A stretch of DNA of 64,000 nucleotides from Nocardioides donggukensis. Its GTDB lineage: Bacteria > Actinomycetota > Actinomycetes > Propionibacteriales > Nocardioidaceae. Of this stretch, positions 49,342 to 57,259 are shown piece by piece. Positions within the stretch are counted from its first letter, which is position 1; every line of letters starts with the position of its first letter. Position numbers and translations under genes: made by a program. The stretch is taken from the NCBI RefSeq assembly GCF_014842875.1, contig NZ_JACYXZ010000003.1, positions 496,001-560,000 of the forward strand, given 5' to 3'. The notes beneath the pieces are model-generated. The model did no database searches. It saw only the letters and a program-made list of their open reading frames with translations, and was not told the origin of the DNA.

Positions 49342-50322
49342 TCAGGCGTGGCCGTCGAACATCGAGGTGACCGAGCCGTCCTCGAAGACCTCGCGGATCG
49401 CCCGCGACACCAGCGGCGCGATCGACAGGCAGGTCAGCTTGTCGAAGTGCCGGTCCTCGGCCAGCGGCAGCGTGTTCGTCACCACGACCTCCGTCGCGGG
49501 GCTGTTCTTGAGCCGGTCGACGGCCGGGTCGGAGAGGATCGCGTGGGTCGCGGCGATGACCACGCCTGCCGCGCCGTCGGCCATGATCGCCTCGGCAGCC
49601 TTCACGATCGTGCCGCCGGTGTCGATCATGTCGTCGACGAGCACGCAGATCCGGCCCTTGACGTCGCCGACCACCCGGTTCGCGACCGTCTCGTTGGGAC
49701 GGTCGGTGCGGCGGGACTTGTGGATGAAGGCCAGCGGCGCGCCGCCGAGCCGGGCCGACCAGCGCTCGGCCACCTTGATCCGGCCGGCGTCCGGGGAGAC
49801 CACGGCGAGCTGCTCGCCGCCGTACTTGCCCTTGACGTAGTCGGCGAGGATCGGCAGCGCCATCAGGTGGTCGACGGGGCCGTCGAAGAAGCCCTGGATC
49901 TGGTCGGCGTGCAGGTCGACGGTGATCAGCCGGTCGGCGCCGGCGGTCTTGAACAGGTCGGCCATGAGTCGCGCCGAGATCGGCTCGCGGCCGCGGTGCT
50001 TCTTGTCCTGGCGCGCGTAGCCGTAGAACGGCATCACCACCGTGATCCGCTTGGCCGAGGCCCGCTTGAGGGCGTCGACCATGATCAGGTGCTCCATGAT
50101 CCACTCGTTGATCGGAGCGGTGTGGCTCTGGATCACGAACGCGTCGCAGCCGCGGACCGACTCCTCGTAGCGGACGTAGATCTCGGAGTTGGCGAACTCG
50201 TACGCCGACTGCGGGACCAGGCCGGTGCCGAGCAGCTCGGTCACCTCGACGGCCAGGTCGGGGTGCGCCCGACCACTGAAGACCATGAGGTTCTTCTCCG
50301 TGGTCCGCTTCATTCCGCTCAC
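49342..50322 (-). CDS. prs: Ribose-phosphate pyrophosphokinase
   Basis: 326 residues. GTG 50322 is chosen because AGGAG lies 7 bases upstream; an ATG 3 codons later is an alternative. The family motifs are complete: ANSEIYVRYEESVRG, VMPFYGYARQDKKHRGREPISA, VDLHADQIQGFFDGPVDH, DAGRIKVAERW and the PRPP loop VLVDDMIDTGGTI. It makes PRPP from ribose-5-phosphate and ATP in the cytoplasm. It lies 85 bases after glmU, as is usual in Actinomycetota. Confidence 0.97.
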   Translation of the reverse strand: MSGMKRTTEKNLMVFSGRAHPDLAVEVTELLGTGLVPQSAYEFANSEIYVRYEESVRGCDAFVIQSHTAPINEWIMEHLIMVDALKRASAKRITVVMPFYGYARQDKKHRGREPISARLMADLFKTAGADRLITVDLHADQIQGFFDGPVDHLMALPILADYVKGKYGGEQLAVVSPDAGRIKVAERWSARLGGAPLAFIHKSRRTDRPNETVANRVVGDVKGRICVLVDDMIDTGGTIVKAAEAIMADGAAGVVIAATHAILSDPAVDRLKNSPATEVVVTNTLPLAEDRHFDKLTCLSIAPLVSRAIREVFEDGSVTSMFDGHA

Positions 50323-50407
50323 GGCGGGGCTCCTCGTGGTGGTGCGTCGGCTGCGTGGCTCGCTACTGCAGATTGTGCCTGCCGGGTCCCCCTCCCGCGA
50401 ATCCGGG

Positions 50408-51829
50408 TCACGTGTCCTGAGACGACCCGTCCCCCGCCCCGCCCGGGTCCCGGGCGGCCCGCCGCCGGGCCCAGTCGTCGATGTTGCGCTGCGGGCCGCT
50501 GGAGACCGCCAGCGCCCCCGGGGGTACGTCGCGGCGCACGGTGGTGCCGCCGCCGGTCATGGCGTCGTCCCCGATCTCGACCGGGGCGATGAAGGTGTTG
50601 TTCGAGCCGGTGCGCGCGCGGTCACCGACCCGGGTGCGGTGCTTCCGGGTGCCGTCGTAGTTGGCGAAGATCGTGCCGGCCCCGATGTTGGTGCCGTCGC
50701 CGATCTCGGCGTCGCCGACGTAGGAGAGGTGCGGGACCTTGGAGCCGACCCCGATCCGGGCGTTCTTGGTCTCCACGAAGGCACCGATCTTGCCGCCCTC
50801 GCCGAGCCGGGTCCCGGGTCGCAGGTAGGAGAACGGCCCGACCGTGGCGCCCGCCCCGATCACGGCCAGCTGCCCGTGCGAGCGCACCACCCGGGCGCCG
50901 GTGCCGACCTCGCAGTCCTGGAGGGTGGTGTCCGGGCCGACGACGGCGTCCTCGGCGACCACGGTCGCGCCGAGCAGCTGCACACCGGGCAGCAGGGTGA
51001 CGTCCGGCTCGAGGACCACGTCGGCGTCCACCCAGGTGCTGGCGGGGTCCATCACGGTGACCCCGGCCCTCATCCACCGGGTGAGGATCCGGCGGTTCAT
51101 CTCCCGGCCGAGCTCGGCCAGCTGGGCCCGGTCGTTGGCGCCCTCGGTCTGCACGACGTCGTCCAGCGGGTGCGCGCCGACGGTCATCCCCGACTCTCGG
51201 GCGATGCCCACGGCGTCGGTGAGGTAGTACTCGCCGCTGGCGTTGTCGTTGCCGATCCGCTCCAGCGCCTCGAGCAGGAAGCCGGCCTCGAAGGCCAGGA
51301 TCCCGGAGTTGATCTCCCCGATCTCGCGCTCGGCGGGCGAGGCGTCCTTCTCCTCGACGATCCCCTCCACGTCGCCCTCGCCGTTGCGCACGATCCGGCC
51401 GTACCCGCGCGGCTGCGGCACCACCCCGGACAGGATGCTCACCGCCCGCTGCGCCGCCTCGTGCTCCTCGGCGAACGCCCGCAGGCTCTCGCCCTCGAGC
51501 AAGGGAGTGTCGCCCGTGACCACGACCACGGTGCCCTCCAGCGGCGTACCGAGGGACTCCACCGCCACCCGCACCGCGTGGCCGGTGCCGTCCTGGGTCT
51601 CCTGGACGGCGAGCACCACGTCCGGGAGCAGCTCCTGGATGTGCGGAGCGACCTGCTCGCGCTGGGTGCCGACCACGGCCACCACCCGCTGTGGCTCCAT
51701 GGCCCGCACCGCGGTCAGCACATGGCCGATCATGGAGCGGCCGCACACCGGATGCAGGACCTTCATGGTCTTCGACTTCATCCGGGTGCCGCCACCCGCG
51801 GCGAGCACGATCACTGTGAGGTTGTCCAT
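50408..51829 (-). CDS. glmU: Bifunctional UDP-GlcNAc pyrophosphorylase / glucosamine-1-phosphate acetyltransferase
   Basis: 473 residues. The N-terminal pyrophosphorylase has VIVLAAGGGTRMKSKTMKVLHPVCGR and DGTGHAVR. The C-terminal acetyltransferase has hexapeptide repeats (about 255-450) with SYLRPGTRLGEGGKIGAFVE, FANYDGTRKHRT and the GSNNTFIAPVEIGD region. It makes UDP-GlcNAc for peptidoglycan and for the UDP-ManNAc pathway seen elsewhere in the window. The ATG at 51829 stands one base from the 3' end of tRNA-Gln, so there is no room for a normal ribosome site. Confidence 0.97.
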   Translation of the reverse strand: MDNLTVIVLAAGGGTRMKSKTMKVLHPVCGRSMIGHVLTAVRAMEPQRVVAVVGTQREQVAPHIQELLPDVVLAVQETQDGTGHAVRVAVESLGTPLEGTVVVVTGDTPLLEGESLRAFAEEHEAAQRAVSILSGVVPQPRGYGRIVRNGEGDVEGIVEEKDASPAEREIGEINSGILAFEAGFLLEALERIGNDNASGEYYLTDAVGIARESGMTVGAHPLDDVVQTEGANDRAQLAELGREMNRRILTRWMRAGVTVMDPASTWVDADVVLEPDVTLLPGVQLLGATVVAEDAVVGPDTTLQDCEVGTGARVVRSHGQLAVIGAGATVGPFSYLRPGTRLGEGGKIGAFVETKNARIGVGSKVPHLSYVGDAEIGDGTNIGAGTIFANYDGTRKHRTRVGDRARTGSNNTFIAPVEIGDDAMTGGGTTVRRDVPPGALAVSSGPQRNIDDWARRRAARDPGGAGDGSSQDT

Positions 51830-51830
51830 G

Positions 51831-51909
51831 CTCCCCGGGTAGGAGTCGAACCTACGTCGCTTGTCCTGATTCAAAGTCAGGCGGGCCCTGCCGGCAGACC
51901 AACCGGGGA
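51831..51909 (-). tRNA. tRNA-Gln, anticodon TTG (atypical)
   Basis: Read on the minus strand, 79 bases fold into a cloverleaf: 7-bp acceptor (TCCCCGG with CCGGGGA), D arm GGTC/GGCC, anticodon stem CCTGA/TCAGG with loop CTTTGAA (anticodon TTG, so Gln), and T stem GTAGG/CCTAC with loop TTCGACT. The discriminator base is G and CCA is not encoded. The variable region is 9 bases, longer than the usual 4-5, and position 14 is T not A. It is immediately before glmU on the same strand. Confidence 0.85.
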
Positions 51910-51917
51910 AAGTTTCC

Positions 51918-51956
51918 GTCCGACACCATACGGCCGATGCCGCTACGGTGTCGGAC
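51918..51956. promoter_or_regulatory. 39-bp inverted repeat carrying symmetrical divergent promoters
   Basis: Arms GTCCGACACC (51918-51927) and GGTGTCGGAC (51947-51956) are perfect, with an inner CGGC/GCCG stem. Each arm carries one -35-like CGACAC. On the plus strand CGACAC (51921-51926) and TACGGT (51944-51949) are 17 bases apart. On the minus strand CGACAC (51953-51948) and TATGGT (51930-51925) are also 17 bases apart. This gives one promoter for tRNA-Gln/glmU and one for ligC. Confidence 0.6.
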
Positions 51957-53069
51957 GTGGACCTGCCTGTGATGCCGCCGGTGCAGCCGATGCTGGCCAA
52001 GCCGGTGAAGGGGATCCCCGATCCCGGCAAGCACGGCGGGCTCTCGTTCGAGCCGAAGTGGGACGGCTTCCGCTGCCTGCTGTTCAAGGACGGCGACGAG
52101 GTGGAGCTGGCCTCCCGCAACACCAAGCCGCTGACCCGCTACTTCCCCGAGGTGGTGGCCGCGGCGCGCGAGCAGCTACCGGCCCGGTGCGTCCTGGACG
52201 GCGAGCTGTTCGTGGCGCTCGGGTCGCCGGGCGCCGCCCGGCTGGAGTTCGAGGTCCTCCAGGAGCGGATCCACCCGGCCGAGTCCCGGATCACGATGCT
52301 CGCCGAGAAGACTCCTGCGTCGTACGTCGCCTTCGACCTGCTCGCGCTCGGCGACGACGCCCTCCTGTACCGGCCGTTCTCGGAGCGCCGCGCCGCGCTG
52401 GAGGAGGCCCTGGCCGGGCTGGCCGGGGCCGGCGGGCCCTGCCACCTGACCCGCACCACCACGGACCCCGACGAGGCCGGTCAGTGGTTCACGCGCTTCG
52501 AGGGCGCCGGGCTGGACGGCGTGATCGCCAAGCCGCTCGGGGCGACGTACCAGCCGAACGCCCGCACCATGCTCAAGATCAAGCACACCCGCACCGCCGA
52601 CGTCGTGCTCTGCGGCTACCGGGAGCACAAGACCTCCACCCCCGAGCAGCCGCTGCTCGGGTCGATGCTGCTCGGCCTGTACGCCGACGGGGCGCTGCAG
52701 CACGTCGGGGTCTCGGCCTCGTTCACCGCGGCCCGTCGGGCGGAGCTCCTCGCGGAGCTGCAGCCGCTCGTGTGCGCGATCGAGGACCACCCCTGGGGGA
52801 GCTGGCTGGGCTCGGAGGAGTGGGCGATCGCGAACCCGGACCGGGTGCCGGGCACCCAGAGCCGGTGGAGCCAGGGCAAGGACCTCTCGTTCACGCCGCT
52901 GCGGCCCGAGCGGGTGCTCGAGGTGGGCTACGACCACATGGAGGGCCGGCGGTTCCGGCACACGGCGCAGTTCAAGCGGTGGCGTCCGGACCGGGACCCG
53001 GCGTCGTGCGACTACGGGCAGCTGGAGGAGCCGGTGGGGTACGACCTTGCCGAGGTACTGGGCGGTTGA
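51957..53069 (+). CDS. ligC: ATP-dependent DNA ligase, LigC type
   Basis: 370 residues from GTG 51957; a GTG at 51948 and an ATG at 51972 are alternatives. The divergent promoter just upstream would place the transcript start near this GTG, so leaderless translation is likely. The adenylation motif EPKWDGFR (Lys) and DGELFVAL, FDLLALGD, GLDGVIAKP and KIKHTRTADVVLCG are intact. The C-terminal OB domain follows. LigC enzymes seal nicks in repair and are smaller than LigD. A LigD-type polymerase domain is encoded about 3 kb downstream on the other strand. No Ku gene is present in the window. Confidence 0.93.
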   Translation: MDLPVMPPVQPMLAKPVKGIPDPGKHGGLSFEPKWDGFRCLLFKDGDEVELASRNTKPLTRYFPEVVAAAREQLPARCVLDGELFVALGSPGAARLEFEVLQERIHPAESRITMLAEKTPASYVAFDLLALGDDALLYRPFSERRAALEEALAGLAGAGGPCHLTRTTTDPDEAGQWFTRFEGAGLDGVIAKPLGATYQPNARTMLKIKHTRTADVVLCGYREHKTSTPEQPLLGSMLLGLYADGALQHVGVSASFTAARRAELLAELQPLVCAIEDHPWGSWLGSEEWAIANPDRVPGTQSRWSQGKDLSFTPLRPERVLEVGYDHMEGRRFRHTAQFKRWRPDRDPASCDYGQLEEPVGYDLAEVLGG

Positions 53070-53115
53070 GGGAGCCGAGGTACTCGGCGGTTGAGGGAGC
53101 CGAGGTACTCGGCGG
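53049..53115 (+). repeat. 25-bp tandem repeat across the ligC stop
   Basis: Two complete 25-base units (53049-53073 and 53074-53098) and a partial third (53099-53115) share GCCGAGGTACTSGGCGG, where S is G in the first unit and C in the others, followed by TTGAGGGA. The first copy contains the ligC stop codon. The unit is not a multiple of 3. Confidence 0.85.
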
Positions 53116-53132
53116 CAGACACGGAACGCGCC

Positions 53133-53138
53133 TAGAAT
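53133..53138 (+). promoter_or_regulatory. Candidate -10 box TAGAAT before the 181-residue protein gene
   Basis: TAGAAT lies 24 bases before the GTG start at 53162. No good -35 box is present at 17 bases upstream, where the tandem repeat ends. GGAGG (53151-53155 region) is the ribosome site. Confidence 0.45.
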
Positions 53139-53161
53139 CGAACCAACGAGCGGAGGTCGCA

Positions 53162-53707
53162 GTGAGCGGATACGACGTGGTGCTGCTGGTGGAGCAGGCG
53201 CTGTCACCGGAGGACGCCCGACAGGTGTGCGACCTGCACGAGGAGCTGCGCGACGAGGGCGAGACCGTGGGCTACCACGTGCTGCTCCCGGTGGAGGACG
53301 CCGCCGCCCGGGTCGAGGCGGCCATGGGCTCGTTGGCCGCGGGCGAGGTGATGGCCTCCCCCGCCATGGCGCTGGCGGACATCGACCTGGCGGAGGTCCG
53401 CCGCGAGTGCCTCGAGCGCTCCCAGCGCGACCTGGCGCTCACCCTCGAGCGGCTGCACGCCGCGGGCGGAACGGCGACCGGGACCGTGGTCCACGAGCAC
53501 CCCATCGACGCGCTCGCCGCGGCGGTCGCCGAGCTCGACGGGCGCGAGGCGATCATCCTGACCCGGCCGCACGTGGTCGCTGAGTTCTTCCACGTCGACT
53601 GGACCTCCCGGGCGCGCCGCAGGATCGGCGTGCCCTGCCTGCACCTGCTCGAGCACGAGACGCTCGAGGAGCAGGCCGGTGGCGGCGAGGGCGTCAGCGG
53701 TCTCTGA
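53162..53707 (+). CDS. Hypothetical protein, universal-stress-like fold suspected
   Basis: 181 residues from GTG 53162, with GGAGG five bases upstream. No signal peptide. The N-terminal half (YDVVLLVEQALSPEDARQVCDLHEEL, VGYHVLLPVED) and the C-terminal half (GTVVHEHPIDALAAAVAELDGREAIILTRPHVVAEFFHVDWTSRARRRIGVPCLHL) suggest alternating strands and helices of a nucleotide-binding or Usp-like fold. No catalytic motif is recognised. It may be co-transcribed with the patatin gene, which begins 17 bases downstream. Function unknown. Confidence 0.6.
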   Translation: MSGYDVVLLVEQALSPEDARQVCDLHEELRDEGETVGYHVLLPVEDAAARVEAAMGSLAAGEVMASPAMALADIDLAEVRRECLERSQRDLALTLERLHAAGGTATGTVVHEHPIDALAAAVAELDGREAIILTRPHVVAEFFHVDWTSRARRRIGVPCLHLLEHETLEEQAGGGEGVSGL

Positions 53708-53724
53708 GCAGCCGGGACGACGGC

Positions 53725-54555
53725 GTGGGTGACGGGGGGCGCACGGCCTTCGTGCTGGGCGGCGGCGGCCTGCTCGGCGCCGTCGAGATCGGCATGCTGC
53801 GTGCGCTGTTCGAGCACGACGTCCGACCCGACCTGGTCCTCGGCACCTCGGTCGGCGCGCTGAACGGGCTGGTCGTGGCGGCCGACCCCACCCCGGCGGC
53901 GGTGGAGTCCCTCGAGGAGCTCTGGCGCTCGGCCGCCGAGAGCCGGGACATCTACGCCGACAGCGCGCTGCGCCAGGTGCGTCGCGCCCTCGCCACCGGC
54001 ACCCACCTGCAGTCGGCGACGCCGCTGCGGCGCCGGCTCGAGGAGCGCTTCGGCGGCACCGGCTTCGCCGACCTCGAGGTCGAGTTCCAGTGCTGTGCGG
54101 CCAGCATCGAGCGCGCCGCCGAGCACTGGTTCACCGACGGCCCCGTGGTGGACGCGGTGATGGCCAGCGCCGCGGTCCCCGGCCTGCTGCCGCCGGCCCG
54201 GGTCGGCGACGAGCACTACCTCGACGGCGGGATCGTGAACTCGATCCCGGTCGGGCGGGCCGCCGCGCACGGCGCCACCCGGATCTTCGTGCTGCAGGTC
54301 GGTCGGGTGGACCGTCCCCTGGCCGTGCCGCGCCGCCCGTGGGAGGTGGCCAGGGTGTCCTTCGAGATCGCCCGGCGGCACCGGTTCACCCGGGAGCTGG
54401 CCGAGCTCCCCGAGGGGGTGGTCACCCACGTCCTGCCCGCCGCCGGGTCGGCCCGCGACGACAACCCCCTGGCCTACCGGGACTTCAGCCGGGTCCGGCC
54501 CCGCATCGAGGCCGCCCACGAGGCCAGCCTGCGATACCTCGAGGAGCACCTGTGA
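53725..54555 (+). CDS. Patatin-like phospholipase
   Basis: 276 residues from GTG 53725. FVLGGGGLLGAVEIGML is the glycine-rich oxyanion loop, GTSVGALNG contains the catalytic Ser (G-x-S-x-G), and YLDGGIVNSIP carries the catalytic Asp. These Ser/Asp dyad enzymes hydrolyse acyl esters, usually of phospholipids, in the cytoplasm or at the membrane. No signal peptide. The stop overlaps the next gene, an acyltransferase, by 4 bases, so deacylation and reacylation of lipids may be coupled. Confidence 0.92.
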   Translation: MGDGGRTAFVLGGGGLLGAVEIGMLRALFEHDVRPDLVLGTSVGALNGLVVAADPTPAAVESLEELWRSAAESRDIYADSALRQVRRALATGTHLQSATPLRRRLEERFGGTGFADLEVEFQCCAASIERAAEHWFTDGPVVDAVMASAAVPGLLPPARVGDEHYLDGGIVNSIPVGRAAAHGATRIFVLQVGRVDRPLAVPRRPWEVARVSFEIARRHRFTRELAELPEGVVTHVLPAAGSARDDNPLAYRDFSRVRPRIEAAHEASLRYLEEHL

Positions 54556-55607
54556 CCCCGGCCGCGGCCGCCGTACGCCGGGTGCTGCTGGCCCCGGTCG
54601 TGCTGGGGCTGACCGCCTTCCTCTGGGTGACCGCACCGCTCTGGCTGATCGGCACCGGGGTCGCCTCCGCCTTCGTCCCCGGCTGGCTGCGGCCGCTGCG
54701 GCTCGGGTGGCTGCTGATCGTGCACCTGACGCTCGAGAGCCTGATCCTCGTCGAGCTGTTCGGCCTCTGGATCGCGAGCGGGTTCGGCCTGCTCCTGCGA
54801 CGGCCGTTCTTCGAGCGGATCCACTACGACATCGCCCAGGCCTACCTGGTCGTGTTCTTCCGCGAGTCCCGCCGGGTGCTGCGGCTGAAGGTGGAGACGG
54901 TCGGGCCGACGCCGGACGCGTTCCCGGGCCACCCGCTCGTGGTGTGCTGCCGGCACGCCGGCCCCGGCGACTCGTTCACGCTGATGTACGCGCTCATGCA
55001 CTGGTACCACCGCGAGCCCCGGGTCGTGCTCAAGGAGACGCTCGCGTGGGAGCCGATGGTCGGCGTCCTCCTGCACCGCCTGCCGAGCCGCTTCATCAGC
55101 CCCTCGCCGCGGCCGGGTCACGACGTCGAGTCGGAGATCGCCTCGATGGCCCGCGACCTCGACGACAACGACGCGTTCGTGATCTTCCCCGAGGGCGGCA
55201 ACTTCACCCCGGCCCGCCGGGAGCGGTCGATCGCCCGGCTGCGCCGCCTCGGCCTCGACGGCATGGCCGACCGCGCCGAGCGCATGCGGCACGTGCTGGC
55301 GCCCCGCCCGGGCGGGGTGGTGGCGGCCCTGGACGCCGCGCCGGAGGCCGACGTGCTGCTGGTGGCGCACACGGGGCTCGACCACGTGCTCACCGTCCGG
55401 GACGTGTGGACCTCGCTGCCGATGGACAAGCGGATCGTGATGCGGTGGTGGCGGGTGCCGCGCTCGGAGATCCCCGCGGACCGCGAGGCCCGCATCGAGT
55501 GGCTCTTCGACTGGTGGGACCGGATCGACGCCTGGGTGGAGGAGCACCGGCCGACCGACCTGCCGCCACGGTTCCGCCAGGCCGCCGGCAGCGGCCGCGA
55601 GCGCTGA
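54552..55607 (+). CDS. Membrane 1-acylglycerol-3-phosphate acyltransferase-like protein (PlsC family)
   Basis: 351 residues from GTG 54552. Two or three N-terminal hydrophobic helices are present. CCRHAGPGDS carries the HX4D catalytic motif, and FPEGGNFT is the FPEG acceptor motif. The family adds an acyl chain to lysophosphatidate; the long C-terminal part suggests a variant acceptor. It follows patatin with a 4-base overlap and ends 6 bases from the convergent DinB-like gene. Confidence 0.85.
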   Translation: MTPAAAAVRRVLLAPVVLGLTAFLWVTAPLWLIGTGVASAFVPGWLRPLRLGWLLIVHLTLESLILVELFGLWIASGFGLLLRRPFFERIHYDIAQAYLVVFFRESRRVLRLKVETVGPTPDAFPGHPLVVCCRHAGPGDSFTLMYALMHWYHREPRVVLKETLAWEPMVGVLLHRLPSRFISPSPRPGHDVESEIASMARDLDDNDAFVIFPEGGNFTPARRERSIARLRRLGLDGMADRAERMRHVLAPRPGGVVAALDAAPEADVLLVAHTGLDHVLTVRDVWTSLPMDKRIVMRWWRVPRSEIPADREARIEWLFDWWDRIDAWVEEHRPTDLPPRFRQAAGSGRER

Positions 55608-55613
55608 GCCCGC

Positions 55614-56171
55614 TCAGCGCGTCGGGTGGGCACCGCCCAGCTCGACCACGATGTCGAGGTGACCGGCGTGCCGGGCGTACTCGGTCACCACGTGGAAGCA
55701 GATCCACTCCAGCGTCGGTGGGTCCTCGGCGAACCGGCCGCCGGGAGCGGCGGGGGTGTCCAGCGGGACGTCGCGGAGCACGGCCCGGGTCCGCTCCCCG
55801 ACCGCGGCCAGCCGGTCGGCCAGCTCCTCGGCGGTGACGTCGTCGGCGACCTGCCACCGGGCCGCCTCGCCGGCCTCGTGCTCCCAGGGCTCCTCGACCG
55901 TCCAGTCGCCCCACGGTCGGTCGACCGGCTCCCCCAGGAAGCCCCACACGAACCAGCGGCGCTCCATGTGCAGCACGTGGGAGAGCAGCTCGATCGGCGT
56001 CCAGCCGGACGGCACCAGCGCCCGGCGTTGCTGGTCCTCCGGCAGGGCGAGCACCGCGGCGGTGAGATCCGCGCGGAGCCAGTCGAGGTACGCCGACCAG
56101 CGGGCCGCACCGGCCGGCCCGCGCTTCGGGGGCTCCTCGGGGTGGCGCGCCGCCCGCTGGTCCTCGGTCAC
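55614..56171 (-). CDS. DinB/DUF664-family protein (mycothiol-dependent enzyme superfamily)
   Basis: 185 residues from GTG 56171, which overlaps the upstream stop by 4 bases. DWLRADLTAAVLALP, WTPIELLSHVLHMERRWFVWGFLGE and the C-terminal ICFHVVTEYARHAGHLDIV show three His residues on helices, as in the metal site of the DinB four-helix fold. These proteins often use mycothiol or bacillithiol as cofactor. The reaction here is unknown. It is the last gene of the operon led by the desaturase or reductase. Confidence 0.82.
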   Translation of the reverse strand: MTEDQRAARHPEEPPKRGPAGAARWSAYLDWLRADLTAAVLALPEDQQRRALVPSGWTPIELLSHVLHMERRWFVWGFLGEPVDRPWGDWTVEEPWEHEAGEAARWQVADDVTAEELADRLAAVGERTRAVLRDVPLDTPAAPGGRFAEDPPTLEWICFHVVTEYARHAGHLDIVVELGGAHPTR

Positions 56172-57250
56172 GACTCGATCCGGTTGCCCTCGGCGTCCCA
56201 GTGAGACTCGACCTTCTTGCTCGGCTGCACCCGCGGCGGCTCGCCGGGCATCTTCGGGTAGTCCGGCGGGAACGGCATCTCACCACCGGGGAGCTCCTCC
56301 CACAGGCGCAGCAGCGGGTCGAGGGAGTGGGCCACGTCGTCGATGCCGGCCCACGGGTCGCCGTCCTTCAGCCGGTCCGGGACCGTGAACAGGTTGAGCT
56401 CGCGCGGGTCGCCCAGCGCGGACAGCTCCGACCAGGACAGCGGCGTCGAGACCGGGGCCCCAGGCTGGGGGCGCAGCGAGTAGGCGGAGGCGATGGTCCG
56501 GTCGCGGTTGTTCTGGTTGAAGTCCACGAAGATCCGCGCCCCCCGCTCCTCCTTCCACCACTCCATCGTCACCCCGTCGTCGCGGCGGGCCAGCTCGCGC
56601 CCGAAGCCGATCGCGGCGTGCCGCAGGTCGGTGAACTCCCAGCGCGGCTCGATCCGGACGTAGACGTGCACGCCCCGGTTGCCGCTGGTCTTGACGAAGC
56701 CGGTGATCCCCTGCTCCTCGAGCAGCTCGCGGGCCACCCCGGCGACGCGCACCGCGTCCGCGAAGGAGGTCCCCGGCTGCGGGTCCAGGTCGATCCGCAG
56801 CTCGTCGGGGTGGTCGACGTCGTCGCGGCGGACGGGCCACGGGTGGAAGGTCAGCGTCCCCATGTGCGCGCACCAGACGGGGACCGCGATCTCGGTCGGG
56901 CAGATCTCCTCGGCGGTGCGGCCGGAGGGGAAGGTCACCTCGGCGGTCTCGAGGTAGTCCGGAGCCCCCTTGGGCACCCGCTTCTGGTAGAACGCCTCGG
57001 CCTTCTCGCCCGGGCGGCCGGTGCCGAGCGTGATCCCGGGCAGCACGCCCGACGGCCAGCGCTCGAGGGCCGTCGGCCGGTCCCGCAGCGCGCGCATCAG
57101 GCCGTCGCCGACGGAGGCGACGTACTGGGCGACCATGAGCTTGGTGACCTCGGGCGTGCGCTCGGTCGCCGGGTAGATCACCCGGTCCGGGCTGGAGACG
57201 CGCACCGCGCGCCCGCCCGCGTCGACCTCCGCGGCTGGTGGCTTGGCCAT
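56168..57250 (-). CDS. LigD-type polymerase/primase domain protein (PolDom)
   Basis: 360 residues. The AEP-type polymerase motifs are visible: RIDLDPQPG (catalytic Asp pair), KTSGNRGVHVYVRI (SxGxxGxH), and IFVDFNQNNRDRTIASAYSLR (third Asp). It matches stand-alone PolDom proteins of bacterial end joining and of excision repair together with LigC. It prefers ribonucleotides in the characterised relatives. The gene lies upstream of the DinB-like gene, with a 9-base gap after a zinc-ribbon-like gene, and LigC is encoded about 3 kb away, so a repair partnership is plausible. No ligase or nuclease domain is fused. Confidence 0.9.
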   Translation of the reverse strand: MAKPPAAEVDAGGRAVRVSSPDRVIYPATERTPEVTKLMVAQYVASVGDGLMRALRDRPTALERWPSGVLPGITLGTGRPGEKAEAFYQKRVPKGAPDYLETAEVTFPSGRTAEEICPTEIAVPVWCAHMGTLTFHPWPVRRDDVDHPDELRIDLDPQPGTSFADAVRVAGVARELLEEQGITGFVKTSGNRGVHVYVRIEPRWEFTDLRHAAIGFGRELARRDDGVTMEWWKEERGARIFVDFNQNNRDRTIASAYSLRPQPGAPVSTPLSWSELSALGDPRELNLFTVPDRLKDGDPWAGIDDVAHSLDPLLRLWEELPGGEMPFPPDYPKMPGEPPRVQPSKKVESHWDAEGNRIES

Positions 57251-57259
57251 GGCCCCACG

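Noticed and set aside
53049..53115. Insertion sequence end or attachment site
   Set aside because: There is no inverted end, transposase or integrase nearby; the units are direct tandem copies.
50189..53707. Very long open frame (about 1170 codons) on the plus strand across prs, glmU and ligC
   Set aside because: Its first part runs antisense to prs and glmU and has no family features; only the end (53162-53707) is a credible gene. Long antisense frames are common in such GC-rich DNA.
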